A DNA stretch of 64,000 bases from Rhodobacteraceae bacterium D3-12 (lineage in GTDB: Bacteria; Pseudomonadota; Alphaproteobacteria; Rhodobacterales; Rhodobacteraceae), in assembly GCA_025916135.1 (NCBI GenBank), contig CP104793.1, positions 434,001 through 498,000 on the forward strand, in the 5' to 3' direction. The notes beneath the pieces were generated by a model. That model saw only the letters and a program-made list of their open reading frames with translations, did no database searches and was not told the origin of the DNA. Shown here piece by piece: positions 43,826 to 56,204 of this stretch; positions within the stretch are counted from its first letter, which is position 1; every line of letters begins with the position of its first letter. The translations under genes were made by a program, and so were the position numbers.

Positions 43826-44347
43826 ATGAGCTATCTGGTAAAACCGCTGTTGGTTGTGGCGGCATTGGCCCTTGGCGCCTGTACGGATGCGGGGCGGTTT
43901 GGTGGTGACACGGGCGCAGGCACCGGGACCGGCGCAGGCAATGGTGGCGGTGTCATCGAAGGCAGCGCCAACGATCCGAAATCACCGCTTTATTTTCAGC
44001 AGGCGATTGGCGACCGGGTCTTGTTTGACATTGATCAGCACACGCTGAACCCTGCGGCGAAACAGGTTCTGGACGGGCAGGCGAGCTGGCTGACCACCAA
44101 CACCGATTACAACGCGGTGATCGAGGGCCATGCCGATGAGCAGGGCACGCGGGAATATAACCTTGCGCTGGGTGCGCGGCGGGCCAATGCGGTGCGGGAG
44201 TATCTTGCATCGCGTGGGTTGGCATCACACCGGATGAAAACCCTGAGTTACGGCAAGGAGCGCCCGATCGAGGTTTGTTCGGAAGAAGCCTGTTACCGTC
44301 AGAACCGTCGCGCGGTGACCGTGTTGTCGGCCGGCGTTAGCGGCTAA
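43826..44347 (+). CDS. pal: Peptidoglycan-associated lipoprotein Pal
   Basis: 173 residues from the ATG at 43826 (GAGAGA upstream). A lipoprotein signal ends in LALGAC, so the mature protein starts with a lipidated Cys. A Gly/Thr-rich linker (about 27-47) follows, then an OmpA-type peptidoglycan-binding domain with IEGHADEQGTREYNLALGARRANAV. It ties the outer membrane to the wall and binds TolB. Its place after tolB is canonical. Confidence 0.97.
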   Translation: MSYLVKPLLVVAALALGACTDAGRFGGDTGAGTGTGAGNGGGVIEGSANDPKSPLYFQQAIGDRVLFDIDQHTLNPAAKQVLDGQASWLTTNTDYNAVIEGHADEQGTREYNLALGARRANAVREYLASRGLASHRMKTLSYGKERPIEVCSEEACYRQNRRAVTVLSAGVSG

Positions 44348-44372
44348 GCGGGACAAGAAAGCGGAGAGACAG

Positions 44373-45239
44373 ATGCGCAAACTTTTGGGGCGTATTGCTA
44401 TTGTGGGGCTTTGCCTCTGGGCAGTTCCTGTTATGGCGCAGGATCAGCAGGCACCGGACAAGCAAACTCTGGCGGATATTCGTCAGGAGTTGACCGTGCT
44501 GTATGTGGAAATCCAGAAGCTGAAGCGCGAGATGTCGACCACGGGAGGCGCGGGTGCGACGCAGGGTGGCTCTGTTTTGGACCGGGTTGGTTCGATTGAG
44601 AGCGAGTTGGCGCGGCTGACGGCAAAGACCGAAGAGCTGCAATTCCGGCTGGATGCGATCGTCAAGGACGGGACCAACCGGATTGCGGATCTTGAGTTCC
44701 GGCTGGTTGAGCTTGAAGGCGGGGACGTTAGCAAGCTTAAACAGACCACCACGCTGGGCGGGGCTGCGGGGGCGAACCCGAACCCGTCGGGCGGCAATGC
44801 TGGCGGTGTTGCGGGCAATGGCAATGGCGGTTCTGGTGGCGATGCGCCGCAGCTTGCGCTGGGTGAGAAGGCCGATTTCGATGCGGCGAAAGCGGCGTTG
44901 GAGAAGGGCGAACACGCCGGTGCGGCGGAGAAATTCGCCGCCTTCAACGAGACATATCCCGGCAGCCCGATGGCGGCGGCGGCGAATCTTGGCCGTGGTC
45001 AGGCGCTGGAAGCGGGCGGCGATCTGACCAACGCGGCGCGGGCATACCTTGAGGCCTTTAGCCTTGAGCCAAATGGCTCTCAAGCGCCTGAGGCGCTGTA
45101 TCATCTGGGCCGGGGCCTTGGCCGGTTGGGCCAGACCAACGAGGCGTGTGTGACGCTGGGCGAGGTTGGCACACGCTTTCCGGGCGGCGCGGCAGAGACC
45201 AAGGCGCGTGAGGAAATGACGCGTCTGGGCTGTTCGTGA
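44373..45239 (+). CDS. cpoB: Cell division coordinator CpoB (YbgF)
   Basis: 288 residues. A signal peptide ends near AVPVMAQ, an N-terminal coiled coil covers about 30-115 (heptads of Leu/Ile, e.g. LADIRQELTVLYVEIQKL), a Gly/Asn-rich linker about 125-155, and three TPR-like repeats form the C-terminal third (FAAFNETYPGSPMAAAANLG, YHLGRGLGRLGQ). CpoB coordinates PBP1B activity with Tol constriction. The GGAGAG ribosome site is good. It ends in a GTGA overlap with tilS. Confidence 0.94.
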   Translation: MRKLLGRIAIVGLCLWAVPVMAQDQQAPDKQTLADIRQELTVLYVEIQKLKREMSTTGGAGATQGGSVLDRVGSIESELARLTAKTEELQFRLDAIVKDGTNRIADLEFRLVELEGGDVSKLKQTTTLGGAAGANPNPSGGNAGGVAGNGNGGSGGDAPQLALGEKADFDAAKAALEKGEHAGAAEKFAAFNETYPGSPMAAAANLGRGQALEAGGDLTNAARAYLEAFSLEPNGSQAPEALYHLGRGLGRLGQTNEACVTLGEVGTRFPGGAAETKAREEMTRLGCS

Positions 45240-46507
45240 GCGAAAAGCGCGACGACTTTCTCAATCACCTGATCGGTTCGCCCTTTGCCAGTCTTGGCGT
45301 GGGGCGTATCGGCGTGGCCGTGTCAGGCGGCGGCGACAGCATGGCGTTGCTCTGTCTGGTAACGGATTGGGCGAAAGAAAACGGCGCGGTGATTTCTGCT
45401 GTAACGGTCGATCACGGCTTGCGGCCCGAGGCAGCAGCGGAAGCGGCAGGCGTGGCGGCGTTTTGTGCCGCGCGCCGTACCCCGCATGAGGTTTTGCGTT
45501 GGGACGGCTGGGACGGCAAAGGCAATGTGCAGAGCGCAGCGCGGGCGGCGCGGTATCGGTTGATTGCTGGATGGGCCAAGGCGAACGACGTCGAGGCGGT
45601 GTGCCTTGGCCATACGCGCGACGATCAGGCGGAGACGTTTTTGATGCGGTTGGCACGCAAGGCCGGGTCAGACGGGCTTCGCGGGATGGCGGATACGTTT
45701 GAGCGCGAGGGTGTGCAGTGGCTGCGGCCATTGTTGCAGGCCGACCGCGAGGATTTGCGCGGATATTTGCGGCGGCAGGATGTCGCGTGGGTGGAGGACC
45801 CCAGCAACGAGGACAGGCGGTTTGACCGGGTGAAAGCGCGTCAGGCAATGGCGGCGTTGGGCCCGCTGGGCATTGACGCCGGGGTGCTGAGCGCGGTGGC
45901 GCAGAACCTGAGCGGCGAGAACGCCCTTATCCGCGAAACGGTACGCAACGCGCTGGCGGGGCAGGTCGAGGCGCATATGGGCGCGCTGTGCTGTGGCGAG
46001 ACGGTTTTTGCGGCGTTGCACCCGGAGATCAGGCGGCGGTTTTTGATGGCGGCGGTGCAGTGGATCGGCGGTGGCGATTACAAACCCCGGTTGAGTGCTG
46101 TGTCCGAGCTTGAAACTGCGTTGCAGCAAGGCGACGCGCATACGGTCGGCGGGGTGATTGGCTGGGTCAGCAAAGGGCGTGTCTGGTTGGCGCGGGAGTA
46201 TGAGCGGGTCCGCGAGGCGCGTGGCACCCCGTTTGACGGGCGGTGGCAGATTGACGGGGTGACGTTGCGGCAGGAAGAGGGCCGGGAAAACGGCCAAGAG
46301 ATTCGCGCATTGGGGCCGAATGGGTTACAACAGCTTGGAAATTGGCGCGATTTGGGCTTGCCGCGCCGCGCCTTATTGCCTCTGCCAGCGGTTTGGGAGG
46401 GTGAAAACCTTGTTTGTGCCCCCTTGTTGGACGCGCCAATCGCCGGATTGGGCGTTAAAGCGACCGATCTGCGCCCAAGTTTCGACAAGTGGCTGATGCA
46501 GCATTGA
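45236..46507 (+). CDS. tilS: tRNA(Ile)-lysidine synthetase
   Basis: Puts lysine on C34 of the CAU-anticodon tRNA(Ile) so that it reads AUA. 423 residues with a GTG start overlapping cpoB. The N-terminal ATP-pyrophosphatase P-loop is VSGGGDSMAL (about 24-33), one Gly longer in appearance than the usual SGGxDS. VDHGLRPEAAAEA and LGHTRDDQAETFLMRLARKAG are the other catalytic blocks. The C-terminal tRNA-binding part is present. The cpoB-tilS-ftsH order is common in this group. Confidence 0.94.
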   Translation: MSEKRDDFLNHLIGSPFASLGVGRIGVAVSGGGDSMALLCLVTDWAKENGAVISAVTVDHGLRPEAAAEAAGVAAFCAARRTPHEVLRWDGWDGKGNVQSAARAARYRLIAGWAKANDVEAVCLGHTRDDQAETFLMRLARKAGSDGLRGMADTFEREGVQWLRPLLQADREDLRGYLRRQDVAWVEDPSNEDRRFDRVKARQAMAALGPLGIDAGVLSAVAQNLSGENALIRETVRNALAGQVEAHMGALCCGETVFAALHPEIRRRFLMAAVQWIGGGDYKPRLSAVSELETALQQGDAHTVGGVIGWVSKGRVWLAREYERVREARGTPFDGRWQIDGVTLRQEEGRENGQEIRALGPNGLQQLGNWRDLGLPRRALLPLPAVWEGENLVCAPLLDAPIAGLGVKATDLRPSFDKWLMQH

Positions 46508-46586
46508 ACCCGGGCGCGGGATGTCTATTTTAGTCGGGTGGCTTATGTGCTAGGCGCAGAGCCGATTTACTTATGGGAGAATTGCC

Positions 46587-48518
46587 TTGGGCAACGCACG
46601 TAACATCGCCTTCTGGGTCGTCCTGTTCCTGTTGATACTGGCCTTGTTCAATCTGTTCTCGGGTGGTGGCAACTCGTTGCAGAGCCGCGAGATCAGCTAT
46701 TCGGAATTTGTGGCCGCAGTGAATGACGGCCGGGTGAGCCAAGTGACGCTGGATGGCGAGCAGGTGCGGTTCCGCGGCAACGACGGCAAGGATTATGTCG
46801 CGATCAAGCCCGAGGACGCCGAAGTCACAACGCTTTTGATCGGTAAAGACATCCCGATGAAGGCGGAAAGCCAAGAGCAATCTGGCTTTCAGACCTTTAT
46901 CCTGAGCCTGTTGCCGTTCCTGTTGCTGATCGGGGTGTGGATTTATTTCATGAACCGGATGCAGGGTGGCGGCAAAGGTGGCGCGATGGGCTTTGGCAAG
47001 TCCAAGGCCAAGATGCTGACCGAAAAGCACGGGCGCGTGACGTTTGACGACGTGGCGGGGATCGACGAGGCCAAGGAAGAGTTGGAAGAGATCGTTGAAT
47101 TCCTGCGCAATCCGCAGAAATTCTCGCGTCTTGGCGGGAAAATCCCCAAGGGTGCGCTGCTTGTTGGCCCTCCGGGGACAGGTAAGACGTTGCTGGCGCG
47201 GGCGATTGCGGGTGAAGCGGGTGTGCCGTTCTTCACCATCTCGGGTTCGGATTTTGTGGAAATGTTCGTGGGCGTCGGCGCGAGCCGTGTGCGCGACATG
47301 TTCGAGCAGGCCAAGAAAAACGCGCCCTGTATCGTGTTCATTGACGAGATCGACGCCGTGGGCCGCCATCGTGGCGCCGGTTATGGCGGCGGCAATGACG
47401 AGCGTGAGCAGACGCTGAACCAATTGCTTGTCGAGATGGACGGGTTTGAGGCCAACGAGGGTGTGATCATCATCGCGGCGACCAACCGGAAAGACGTGCT
47501 GGACCCGGCGTTGCTGCGCCCCGGCCGGTTTGACCGTCAGGTCACCGTCGACAACCCCGACATCAAGGGCCGCGAGAAGATTTTGGGCGTGCATGCGCGC
47601 AAGACACCGCTTGGGCCGGATGTGGACCTGCGCATTATTGCGCGTGGGACGCCGGGCTTTTCGGGTGCGGATCTTGCCAACCTTGTCAACGAGGCGGCGC
47701 TGACTGCGGCGCGGATCGGGCGGCGGTTTGTGACCATGGAGGATTTCGAATTCGCCAAGGACAAGATCATGATGGGCGCCGAGCGCCGGTCGATGGTGTT
47801 GACCAAGGACCAGAAGGAAAAGACCGCTTATCACGAGGCTGGCCACGCGATTGTGGGGCTGAAGCTTGATAAATGCGATCCGGTTTACAAGGCGACGATC
47901 ATTCCGCGCGGTGGCGCGTTGGGCATGGTGATGAGCCTGCCGGAAATGGACAAGCTTCAGATGTTCAAGGACGAAGCCGAGCAGCGGATTGCCATGACCA
48001 TGGCGGGCAAGGCGGCGGAGATCATCAAGTACGGTCCTGACTCGGTCTCGTCCGGTCCGGTGGGCGACATCATGCAGGCCAGTGCTTTGGCCCGCGCGAT
48101 GGTGATGCGCTATGGCTGGTCCGACAAGGTGGGCAACATTGATTACCAGGAGGCCGCAGAGGCGTTCCGGGGCAATGGGGCCGGGGGCTTTTCGATTTCG
48201 GCCCACACCAAGGAGCTGATCGAGAGCGAAGTGAAGCGCGTGATCGACGAAGGCTATGAGCGGGCGGTCAAGATCATTGACGAGAACCGCGAAGAGTGGG
48301 AGCGGCTGGCCGAGGGGCTGTTGGAATACGAAACCCTGACCGGCGAAGAGATCAACCGGGTGATCCGGGGCGAACCGCCGCACAAGGGCGACGACGAGGA
48401 TGATTCACCGGATGAGGGCAGCGCCCCATCGGTCACGGCCATCCCGAAGACCAAGCCCAAGGCGAAGGCCGACAAGCCGAAAGATGACGGCGGTATGGAG
48501 CCTGAGCCCTCGGCATGA
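46587..48518 (+). CDS. ftsH: Membrane AAA+ zinc protease FtsH
   Basis: 643 residues. The start is a TTG at 46587 behind GGGAGA; no in-frame ATG fits the family start [13 protein letters not shown]. Two N-terminal spans (about 7-24 and 100-122) flank a periplasmic domain. The AAA+ module has Walker [19 protein letters not shown] and Walker [13 protein letters not shown]. The protease zinc motif is HEAGH in the second half. The C-terminus is a charged disordered tail. It degrades misassembled membrane proteins and regulators. It overlaps the next gene by four bases. Confidence 0.97.
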   Translation: MGNARNIAFWVVLFLLILALFNLFSGGGNSLQSREISYSEFVAAVNDGRVSQVTLDGEQVRFRGNDGKDYVAIKPEDAEVTTLLIGKDIPMKAESQEQSGFQTFILSLLPFLLLIGVWIYFMNRMQGGGKGGAMGFGKSKAKMLTEKHGRVTFDDVAGIDEAKEELEEIVEFLRNPQKFSRLGGKIPKGALLVGPPGTGKTLLARAIAGEAGVPFFTISGSDFVEMFVGVGASRVRDMFEQAKKNAPCIVFIDEIDAVGRHRGAGYGGGNDEREQTLNQLLVEMDGFEANEGVIIIAATNRKDVLDPALLRPGRFDRQVTVDNPDIKGREKILGVHARKTPLGPDVDLRIIARGTPGFSGADLANLVNEAALTAARIGRRFVTMEDFEFAKDKIMMGAERRSMVLTKDQKEKTAYHEAGHAIVGLKLDKCDPVYKATIIPRGGALGMVMSLPEMDKLQMFKDEAEQRIAMTMAGKAAEIIKYGPDSVSSGPVGDIMQASALARAMVMRYGWSDKVGNIDYQEAAEAFRGNGAGGFSISAHTKELIESEVKRVIDEGYERAVKIIDENREEWERLAEGLLEYETLTGEEINRVIRGEPPHKGDDEDDSPDEGSAPSVTAIPKTKPKAKADKPKDDGGMEPEPSA

Positions 48519-49297
48519 GCGCGAGCAAAGTGAAGAGTGATTGGAATCCCGGGGCCTATTCAAGGTTCCGGGATTTACGTGCGCGCCCTGCGTTGGATTT
48601 GCTTTTGGCCGTGCGCACGGTGGGGGGCGGCGATGTGGTCGACCTTGGCTGTGGCAATGGCGCGATGGGACCGAGCCTGAGAGAGCGGTTTGCCGGGCAT
48701 GGGATTGTCGGGGTTGATGCCTCGCCTGCGATGTTGGGCAAGGCGGGGGAGAGCGGTGCCTATGACCGTTTGGATGAGGCCGATATTGCGGGCTGGGAGA
48801 CCAAACGCGCGGGGCTGATTTATTCCAACGCTGCGCTGCATTGGTTGGGCGATCACGAGGCGTTGTTTCCCAAGTTGGTCGGGATGCTGGCCAAGGGGGG
48901 CACGCTGGCCGTGCAAATGCCGCATCAAAACAATGCGCCGTCGCACCGGCTTTGGGTGTCGCTGGCGGAGGAGTTGTTTCCGGGGCGGGTGGATACGGAA
49001 AGTGGTCCGGGGGTGATGACGCCGCCGCGGTATTTTCATCTGCTGTCCGGCTTGGGGCAGTTCGCCTTGTGGGAAACCGAGTATTACCAAGTGCTTGGCG
49101 CGGATGCGAGCGGGCATCCGGTGCGCCGGTTCACCGAGAGCACCTATGCGCGGCCGATATTGGATCTGCTGGCCGCTGATGAGCAGGCGGCGTTGATCGC
49201 GCGCTATGAGGCGGTGATGGAGAAGGCCTATCCACGTGGGGAGGATGGCACGGTTCTGTTCCCGTTCCGGCGGATGTTCTTCACGGTGAGCGTTTAA
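48515..49297 (+). CDS. Trans-aconitate methyltransferase-like SAM enzyme
   Basis: 260 residues. [22 protein letters not shown] and [15 protein letters not shown] (SAM motif I) followed by [12 protein letters not shown] are the pattern of Tam enzymes, which methylate trans-aconitate to relieve aconitase inhibition. The start overlaps ftsH (ATGA), an unusual partner with no known link. A hairpin begins at the stop codon. Related SAM methyltransferases share these motifs, so the substrate is a family-based inference. Confidence 0.85.
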   Translation: MSASKVKSDWNPGAYSRFRDLRARPALDLLLAVRTVGGGDVVDLGCGNGAMGPSLRERFAGHGIVGVDASPAMLGKAGESGAYDRLDEADIAGWETKRAGLIYSNAALHWLGDHEALFPKLVGMLAKGGTLAVQMPHQNNAPSHRLWVSLAEELFPGRVDTESGPGVMTPPRYFHLLSGLGQFALWETEYYQVLGADASGHPVRRFTESTYARPILDLLAADEQAALIARYEAVMEKAYPRGEDGTVLFPFRRMFFTVSV

Positions 49298-49353
49298 AAA
49301 GCCGCATTCAGGCAGCTCCCGCCCACCCGACCCCGCGGCCTTCATGCGGCTTT
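49298..49353 (+). terminator. Long-loop hairpin directly after the methyltransferase stop
   Basis: AAAGCCGCAT (49298-49307) and ATGCGGCTTT (49344-49353) are perfect 10-base arms around a 36-base C-rich loop. The stem starts on the base after the stop. The loop shares CCCGCCCACCC-like sequence with 39076-39122. Confidence 0.6.
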
Positions 49354-49380
49354 GGGGGCGTTTGTTGGCTGGGTTGCAAT

Positions 49381-49403
49381 GAGTATTTTGGGCAAGATGA
49401 AAG
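49381..49403 (+). repeat. TATTTT/AGATGAAAG element tail, copy 6
   Basis: GAGTATTTTGGGCAAGATGAAAG matches the tail of the element family. A preceding GC hairpin is not obvious here. It lies between the convergent methyltransferase and M23 peptidase genes. Confidence 0.6.
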
Positions 49404-49465
49404 CTGTGCGGCTGGAGGCGGGTTTGGGTGCGCGTCGGTTGCGCGTCAGGTCAGATCAGTTCGGA

Positions 49466-50535
49466 TCAGGGCGTGAGCGTGAGTGTGGTGATTTGCTGGC
49501 TGATGAGACGGTTTTGGCGCAGGAGCGTGACCTGTCCGCTGTAACGACCGGGGGGCCATGACAGGCCGGGGCGGCGCAGGGCAGTGATACGGGTGAGCGC
49601 CGCGATATTGCGCGGGATCCGGTAGGTTTTGCGGTGCAGGAATGCGCCGTCGGGCGCGAAGATGTCGAGGCGCAGAATGTCGCCGGCGCGGGCGCCAAAG
49701 GCGTAACCCCAGAGCGAGATTTGCCGCGCATCGGCGGGCAGGGTCACGGCGCGGGCCGAGCCAGCGCGGATGGTGTCATAGTCGGGGCGTTCAAGGGCGA
49801 AGCCAGCGCGCAGGATGCCGCCGGGCAGGTAGGGCGGCGTGCGGGTTTGCCAGAGGGTTGTGGTTGGCGGGGCGGCGCAGGCATCGAGCCTGTCGGGATT
49901 GAACGGGTCGATGGTGCGGCCACGAAGCGGACCGAAAAGTGCAGGTGCGGAAATTCGGCGAAGCCGGATTGGCCGACGAGGCCGAGGGGCGTGCCGGGGG
50001 TGACCTGCTGGCCGGTGCGGACCGCGAGGCTTCCTTTGCGCAGGTGGCAATATTGGGTGTGCCAGCCGTTGCCATGGTCGATCACCAGCCCGTTGCCGCA
50101 TTTGCGGTTTTTGATGCTGTCGGGGTTGGTCATATAGGCGCCATCGTCCATGCCGTCGCGGGTGCCTTTGACGCGACCGGCGGCGGGGGCAATGACAGCC
50201 ACGCCACGGGCCATGTCAGCAAGGGTGGGCAGGGCGAAATCGGTGCCTTTGTGGCCGTCATAGGACAGCGGGTTGCAGCGAAAATCGCGCGCCGCCGGGC
50301 CGGGGTCGGCATCGACGAAATTCTGGATGTAGCATGTCGCGGGGATCATGCAATCGACGGGCAGGAGGAAGGCGGGCGGGTTTTGCGTGCTGGGCGCGGC
50401 GAATTTGGGCGCGGGGAGTTCGGCGTGGCCGGGCGCGGGGCCGATGGCAAGCGCGAGCAGGGTGAGGAAAAGAAAACCGGCGCGCAGTGGGGTGCTGCGC
50501 GCCGGTTTGGGTTTATAGGCGGTGAGGCCATGCAT
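49466..50535 (-). CDS. M23-family metallopeptidase, frameshifted
   Basis: Signal peptide (LLALAIGPAPGHA) and a LAS-type peptidase domain. HKGTDFALP supplies the first His/Asp zinc ligands and HLHF the last His. Just after HLHFSVR (near 49925-49932) the frame breaks; adding one base continues into GRTIDPFNPDRLDACAAP, typical of M23 proteins, and a beta-rich C-terminal domain of about 140 residues. The corrected length is about 356. The catalytic core is intact either way. It starts 15 bases after clpA on the same strand. By family it would cleave peptidoglycan cross-links. Confidence 0.83.
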
Positions 50536-50550
50536 GGCTCTTGATTGCCT

Positions 50551-52869
<2,319 letters not shown>

Positions 52870-53132
52870 GTTACCCCATGCTCCTTTCTTGTGCGCCGCG
52901 GGAAACGGTTAGGTTGCCCAACGATCATGGCCTCATAGTATTAAAGTTTGGTCGATTGTGCCGTGGCTTCAAGGCTTTTCTGAACAATTGCGTTCACATT
53001 TCCGGAAATTGCCCCGGAAAACCGCAATATCTTGTGATTTGGCCCGGATTCCACGGCTGTGGTTTTGGTGGCAGTTGTTCTGTGCCCGTGAATTCGCGGC
53101 AGTGAATTTGTGGCAGTGGTTTGGGTGAGTGT
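52870..53132. other. 263-base region upstream of clpA
   Basis: On the minus strand CTTGAAG is followed by CCAAACTTTAATACT, which partly resembles heat-shock or housekeeping promoters, but spacing fits neither well. Repeats of GGCAGT (near 53071-53125) are visible. I make no firm promoter call. Confidence 0.35.
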
Positions 53133-53738
53133 TCAGGGACGGGTGAAACGGGCGCGGGCGGTTTCAACCGCTGCGCGGACGGAACAGCCGTGGGCGTGGT
53201 CATTAAAGAGGCCCATCGACTGCAGGAAAGCAAACATGGTGGTGGGGCCGACAAATTTCCAGCCCCGTTTCTTTAATTCTTTCGACAGCGCGTGGCTGGA
53301 GGGGGATGTGGTCATGGATTGAGGCGGGTCAGTCTCGCCTGCGGGGGGCTCAAACCGCCAGATGAAGGCGGCCAGAGATCCGGCTTCGGCCACAAGCTCC
53401 TGAGCGCGGGCGGCGTTGTTGATGACGGCATTGATCTTGCCACGGTGGCGGATGATTCCGGCGTTTTGGACAAGGCGGTCAACATCGGCGTCGGTATAGG
53501 TGGCCATTTTGTTGAAATCGAAATTGTCGAAAGCGGCGCGAAAATTCTCGCGTTTGTCGAGGATGGTGCGCCAAGAGAGGCCGGACTGGAACGACTCAAG
53601 ACAGAGCTTTTCAAAGAGGTGGCGGTCGTCGCTTACCGGAAAGCCCCATTCGGTGTCGTGATAGGGGATGAACGGATCATAGCCGATGCACCAAGTGCAG
53701 CGCGGCGCGCCATCGGGGCCGGGGGCGGTTTTGGTCAT
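53133..53738 (-). CDS. tag: DNA-3-methyladenine glycosylase I
   Basis: Removes 3-methyladenine from alkylated DNA. 201 residues. CTWCIGYDPFIPYHDTEWG at the N-terminus has the first zinc Cys and the substrate Glu. FEKLCLESFQSGLSWRTIL is the family block and the helix-hairpin-helix follows. GPTTMFAFLQSMGLFNDH and a later Cys/His supply the rest of the zinc site. It is downstream of gloB on the same strand, with a 21-base gap. Confidence 0.95.
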   Translation of the reverse strand: MTKTAPGPDGAPRCTWCIGYDPFIPYHDTEWGFPVSDDRHLFEKLCLESFQSGLSWRTILDKRENFRAAFDNFDFNKMATYTDADVDRLVQNAGIIRHRGKINAVINNAARAQELVAEAGSLAAFIWRFEPPAGETDPPQSMTTSPSSHALSKELKKRGWKFVGPTTMFAFLQSMGLFNDHAHGCSVRAAVETARARFTRP

Positions 53739-53759
53739 CAGGCGCGCCTTTCGCTGGTT

Positions 53760-54530
53760 TCAGAAATTATCCTTGGCCTTGCGCACGGCGGTGAACACGG
53801 CGACGGGATCGCCGCCGGGGAGGTCAACGGATTGCTGCACCTCGGCCACGTCGCTGCGCAGGAAGGGGTTGGTGTCGAGCTCTAGTTGCAGGCGCGACGG
53901 CACGGTGAATTTACCGGCGGCGCGGGCGGCGTCGGTGTCTTTGGCGCGTTGTTGCAGGGCGGCGTTGCCCGGCTCGATCGAGAGCGCGAAGCGGGCGTTG
54001 GCGGTGGTATATTCATGGCCCGAGCAGATCAGCGTATCGGGGGAAAGCGCGGCGAGTTTGCCGAGGCTTTCGAACATCTGTTCGGGGGTGCCCTCAAACA
54101 GGCGGCCACAGCCAAGCGCCATGAGGCTGTCGCCGGTGAAGGCAACTTCGCTTTCGGGGAAATGGTAGGCGATATGGCCGACGGTATGGCCGGAGACTTC
54201 GATCACGCGGACCCATTCGATGCCAACCGTGATGGTGTCGCCCTCTTTGACCTTGAGGTCGAGGGGCGGGAGGCGGTGGGCGTCGGCCTCGGCTCCGATG
54301 ACGACCGCTTCGGGCCAGTCCTGTTTCAGCGCGTCGAGCCCTTGCACATGGTCGGGGTGGTGATGGGTGAGCAGCACATGGGTCAGGGTCCAGCCGCGCC
54401 GGGTTAGTTCGGCTTTGACGGGGGCTGCTTCGGGCACGTCGATGACAGCGGTATCGCCGGTTTCGGCGCAATGCATCAAAAAGCAGTAGTTGTCCGAAAG
54501 ACAGGGGAGGGTGACGAGTTCCAAAGCCAT
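53760..54530 (-). CDS. gloB: Hydroxyacylglutathione hydrolase (glyoxalase II)
   Basis: Hydrolyses S-lactoylglutathione to lactate and glutathione in methylglyoxal detoxification. 256 residues from the ATG at 54530. The binuclear metal motif is LLTHHHPDHVQG; FTGDSLMALGCGR and SGHEYTTANARFAL complete the metal and substrate sites. The C-terminal PSRLQLELDTNPFLR is the glutathione-binding end. It is divergent from a methyltransferase gene 63 bases away. Confidence 0.96.
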   Translation of the reverse strand: MALELVTLPCLSDNYCFLMHCAETGDTAVIDVPEAAPVKAELTRRGWTLTHVLLTHHHPDHVQGLDALKQDWPEAVVIGAEADAHRLPPLDLKVKEGDTITVGIEWVRVIEVSGHTVGHIAYHFPESEVAFTGDSLMALGCGRLFEGTPEQMFESLGKLAALSPDTLICSGHEYTTANARFALSIEPGNAALQQRAKDTDAARAAGKFTVPSRLQLELDTNPFLRSDVAEVQQSVDLPGGDPVAVFTAVRKAKDNF

Positions 54531-54593
54531 GGTATTTTCCCGGGGTCTATTGTTAAAGTTGCCGTAGAGTGACCTATTGAGGACGGGGCTGCA

Positions 54594-55331
54594 ATGCACT
54601 TGGACGTTCAGGATCTGCGTAACTTTTATTATCGCAGCACGCTTGGGCGGGCGGCGCAGAAGGTGATCCGCGAGCAGATGCAGGACATGTGGCCCGAGGC
54701 CAAGGGGCAGACGGTTCTGGGGTTTGGCTTTGCCGTGCCGATGTTGCGCCCCTATCTGCGCGATGCGCGGCGGGTGATCGGGCTGATGCCGGGGCCGCAG
54801 GGGGTGATGCCGTGGCCTGCGGGGCAACCCAATGTCAGTGTGTTGTGCGAAGAGACCATGTGGCCGATCGAGACCGGACGCGTTGACAAGCTGGTCGTGA
54901 TGCACGGGCTGGAGACCAGCGAAATGCCGGGTGCCGTGCTGGACGAGGCGTTGCGGGTTCTGGGGCCGGGGGGCAAGGCGCTGTTTATCGTGCCGAATCG
55001 CGCCGGGTTGTGGAGCCGCAGCGACGCGACGCCGTTCGGCTTTGGGCGGCCCTATTCGCTGAGCCAGTTGGATGCGCAGTTGAAGCTGCACGGGTTTTTA
55101 ACCGAGGAGCAGCGCACGACGCTTTATCAACCGCCGAGCGAGCGGCGGTTCTGGCGCAAGACGGCGAGTTTCTGGGAGAGAACCGGGCGCGCGGTGCCGG
55201 TCATCGCGGCGGGGGGCGTGTTGATGGTGGAGGCCAGCAAACGCGTGCCCGCCCCGAGCGGGGGCTTGGGCGAACGGGTGCGCAAGCCGATTTCGATTCT
55301 CAATCCGCAGCCCAAGCCGACACCGGCTTGA
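54594..55331 (+). CDS. Class I SAM-dependent methyltransferase
   Basis: 245 residues. [15 protein letters not shown] is a loosely conserved SAM motif [42 protein letters not shown] matches the motif II-III region of SAM enzymes and is given here only as a landmark. Motif I lacks the usual GxGxG, so activity is less certain. A C-terminal Pro-rich tail follows. Its position divergent from gloB is common in related genomes, but no substrate is known to me. Confidence 0.72.
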   Translation: MHLDVQDLRNFYYRSTLGRAAQKVIREQMQDMWPEAKGQTVLGFGFAVPMLRPYLRDARRVIGLMPGPQGVMPWPAGQPNVSVLCEETMWPIETGRVDKLVVMHGLETSEMPGAVLDEALRVLGPGGKALFIVPNRAGLWSRSDATPFGFGRPYSLSQLDAQLKLHGFLTEEQRTTLYQPPSERRFWRKTASFWERTGRAVPVIAAGGVLMVEASKRVPAPSGGLGERVRKPISILNPQPKPTPA

Positions 55332-55391
55332 GCGCGCTTGAAGCACGGTGCCTAAGAAGGCGGGCTTTAGGTGGGCGCGACTTTAGGCGGC

Positions 55392-56204
55392 TTAAAACTC
55401 GACGGCGATGGAGCCAGCGATGGTGCCGTGAATGGCCACATTCGGGCTCTCGTTGATTTTGCCAGTTGGCGTGTCCTGACCCGGCGCAAAGGATTCGCGG
55501 CCGAGGTCGATCTGCGCCACGGTGCGGAAGTCCGGCCCACCGAGGCGGGAGGCCACCCATTGCCCCAAGATCCCGGCATTGAGATGCGGCGTGCCGGGTT
55601 TGGTCTGGGCCAGAAGGATCGCGCATTGACGCGAGCGCGCGCCGCTGCGGGCGGTATAGGTTTCGGTCTGGCGAATGGCATAGATCGGCCCGCCGGTGCC
55701 CTCTTTCAGAGTGACGTCGATTTCGGAGTCCGGGTGAGACAGATCGAAACTGCGGGTCGCGGGCGGTCCATCGACATGCCAGCTATGATCATGAACGAAC
55801 GCGTATTTGCGCGGTGTGTTCGGGTCCATCGGCGAGGGCGCTTGGGCGGCGCGGGGCGCGGCTGCCGGGGCTTGGGTGGCGTCCGGTGTGTCTGGTGCGT
55901 CTGCGGGGTCGGGGAAATTGGCAAGCGTGTCGGCATCGGTTAGCGACAGCACGGCGATGGAGTCGGGCGAGAGCTGTGTCACGCCGGGCAGGCGGATGCG
56001 GAAATCGGTGCCGCTTGCCGTATGGCTGAGCGCCACTTCGAGCGCCGGTGTTTTGCGGCTGCGGCTGCGAAGCTGGCGAAACGACAGGGCGTGATCGAGC
56101 CCGCCATCATCGTCTTCGGGCAGGGCCACGACGAGAATATCATCGGCCGGGTCGAATCCGGGGATTTCGCAGGTTTGGTTCGAGGCGAGGAGAAACTGTG
56201 TCAT
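55392..56204 (-). CDS. Protein of unknown function with two domains and Pro/Ala linker
   Basis: 270 residues, no signal peptide or membrane span. Residues 1-90 are rich in Asp and hydrophobic strands (DDILVVALPEDDDGG). About 95-130 is a Pro/Ala linker. The C-terminal half has RKYAFVHDHSWHVDG and beta-type sequence ending in GTIAGSIAVEF. I do not recognise the family. Asp-rich turns might bind Ca2+, but no RTX nonapeptides are present. Its codon use is that of the host. Confidence 0.7.
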   Translation of the reverse strand: MTQFLLASNQTCEIPGFDPADDILVVALPEDDDGGLDHALSFRQLRSRSRKTPALEVALSHTASGTDFRIRLPGVTQLSPDSIAVLSLTDADTLANFPDPADAPDTPDATQAPAAAPRAAQAPSPMDPNTPRKYAFVHDHSWHVDGPPATRSFDLSHPDSEIDVTLKEGTGGPIYAIRQTETYTARSGARSRQCAILLAQTKPGTPHLNAGILGQWVASRLGGPDFRTVAQIDLGRESFAPGQDTPTGKINESPNVAIHGTIAGSIAVEF

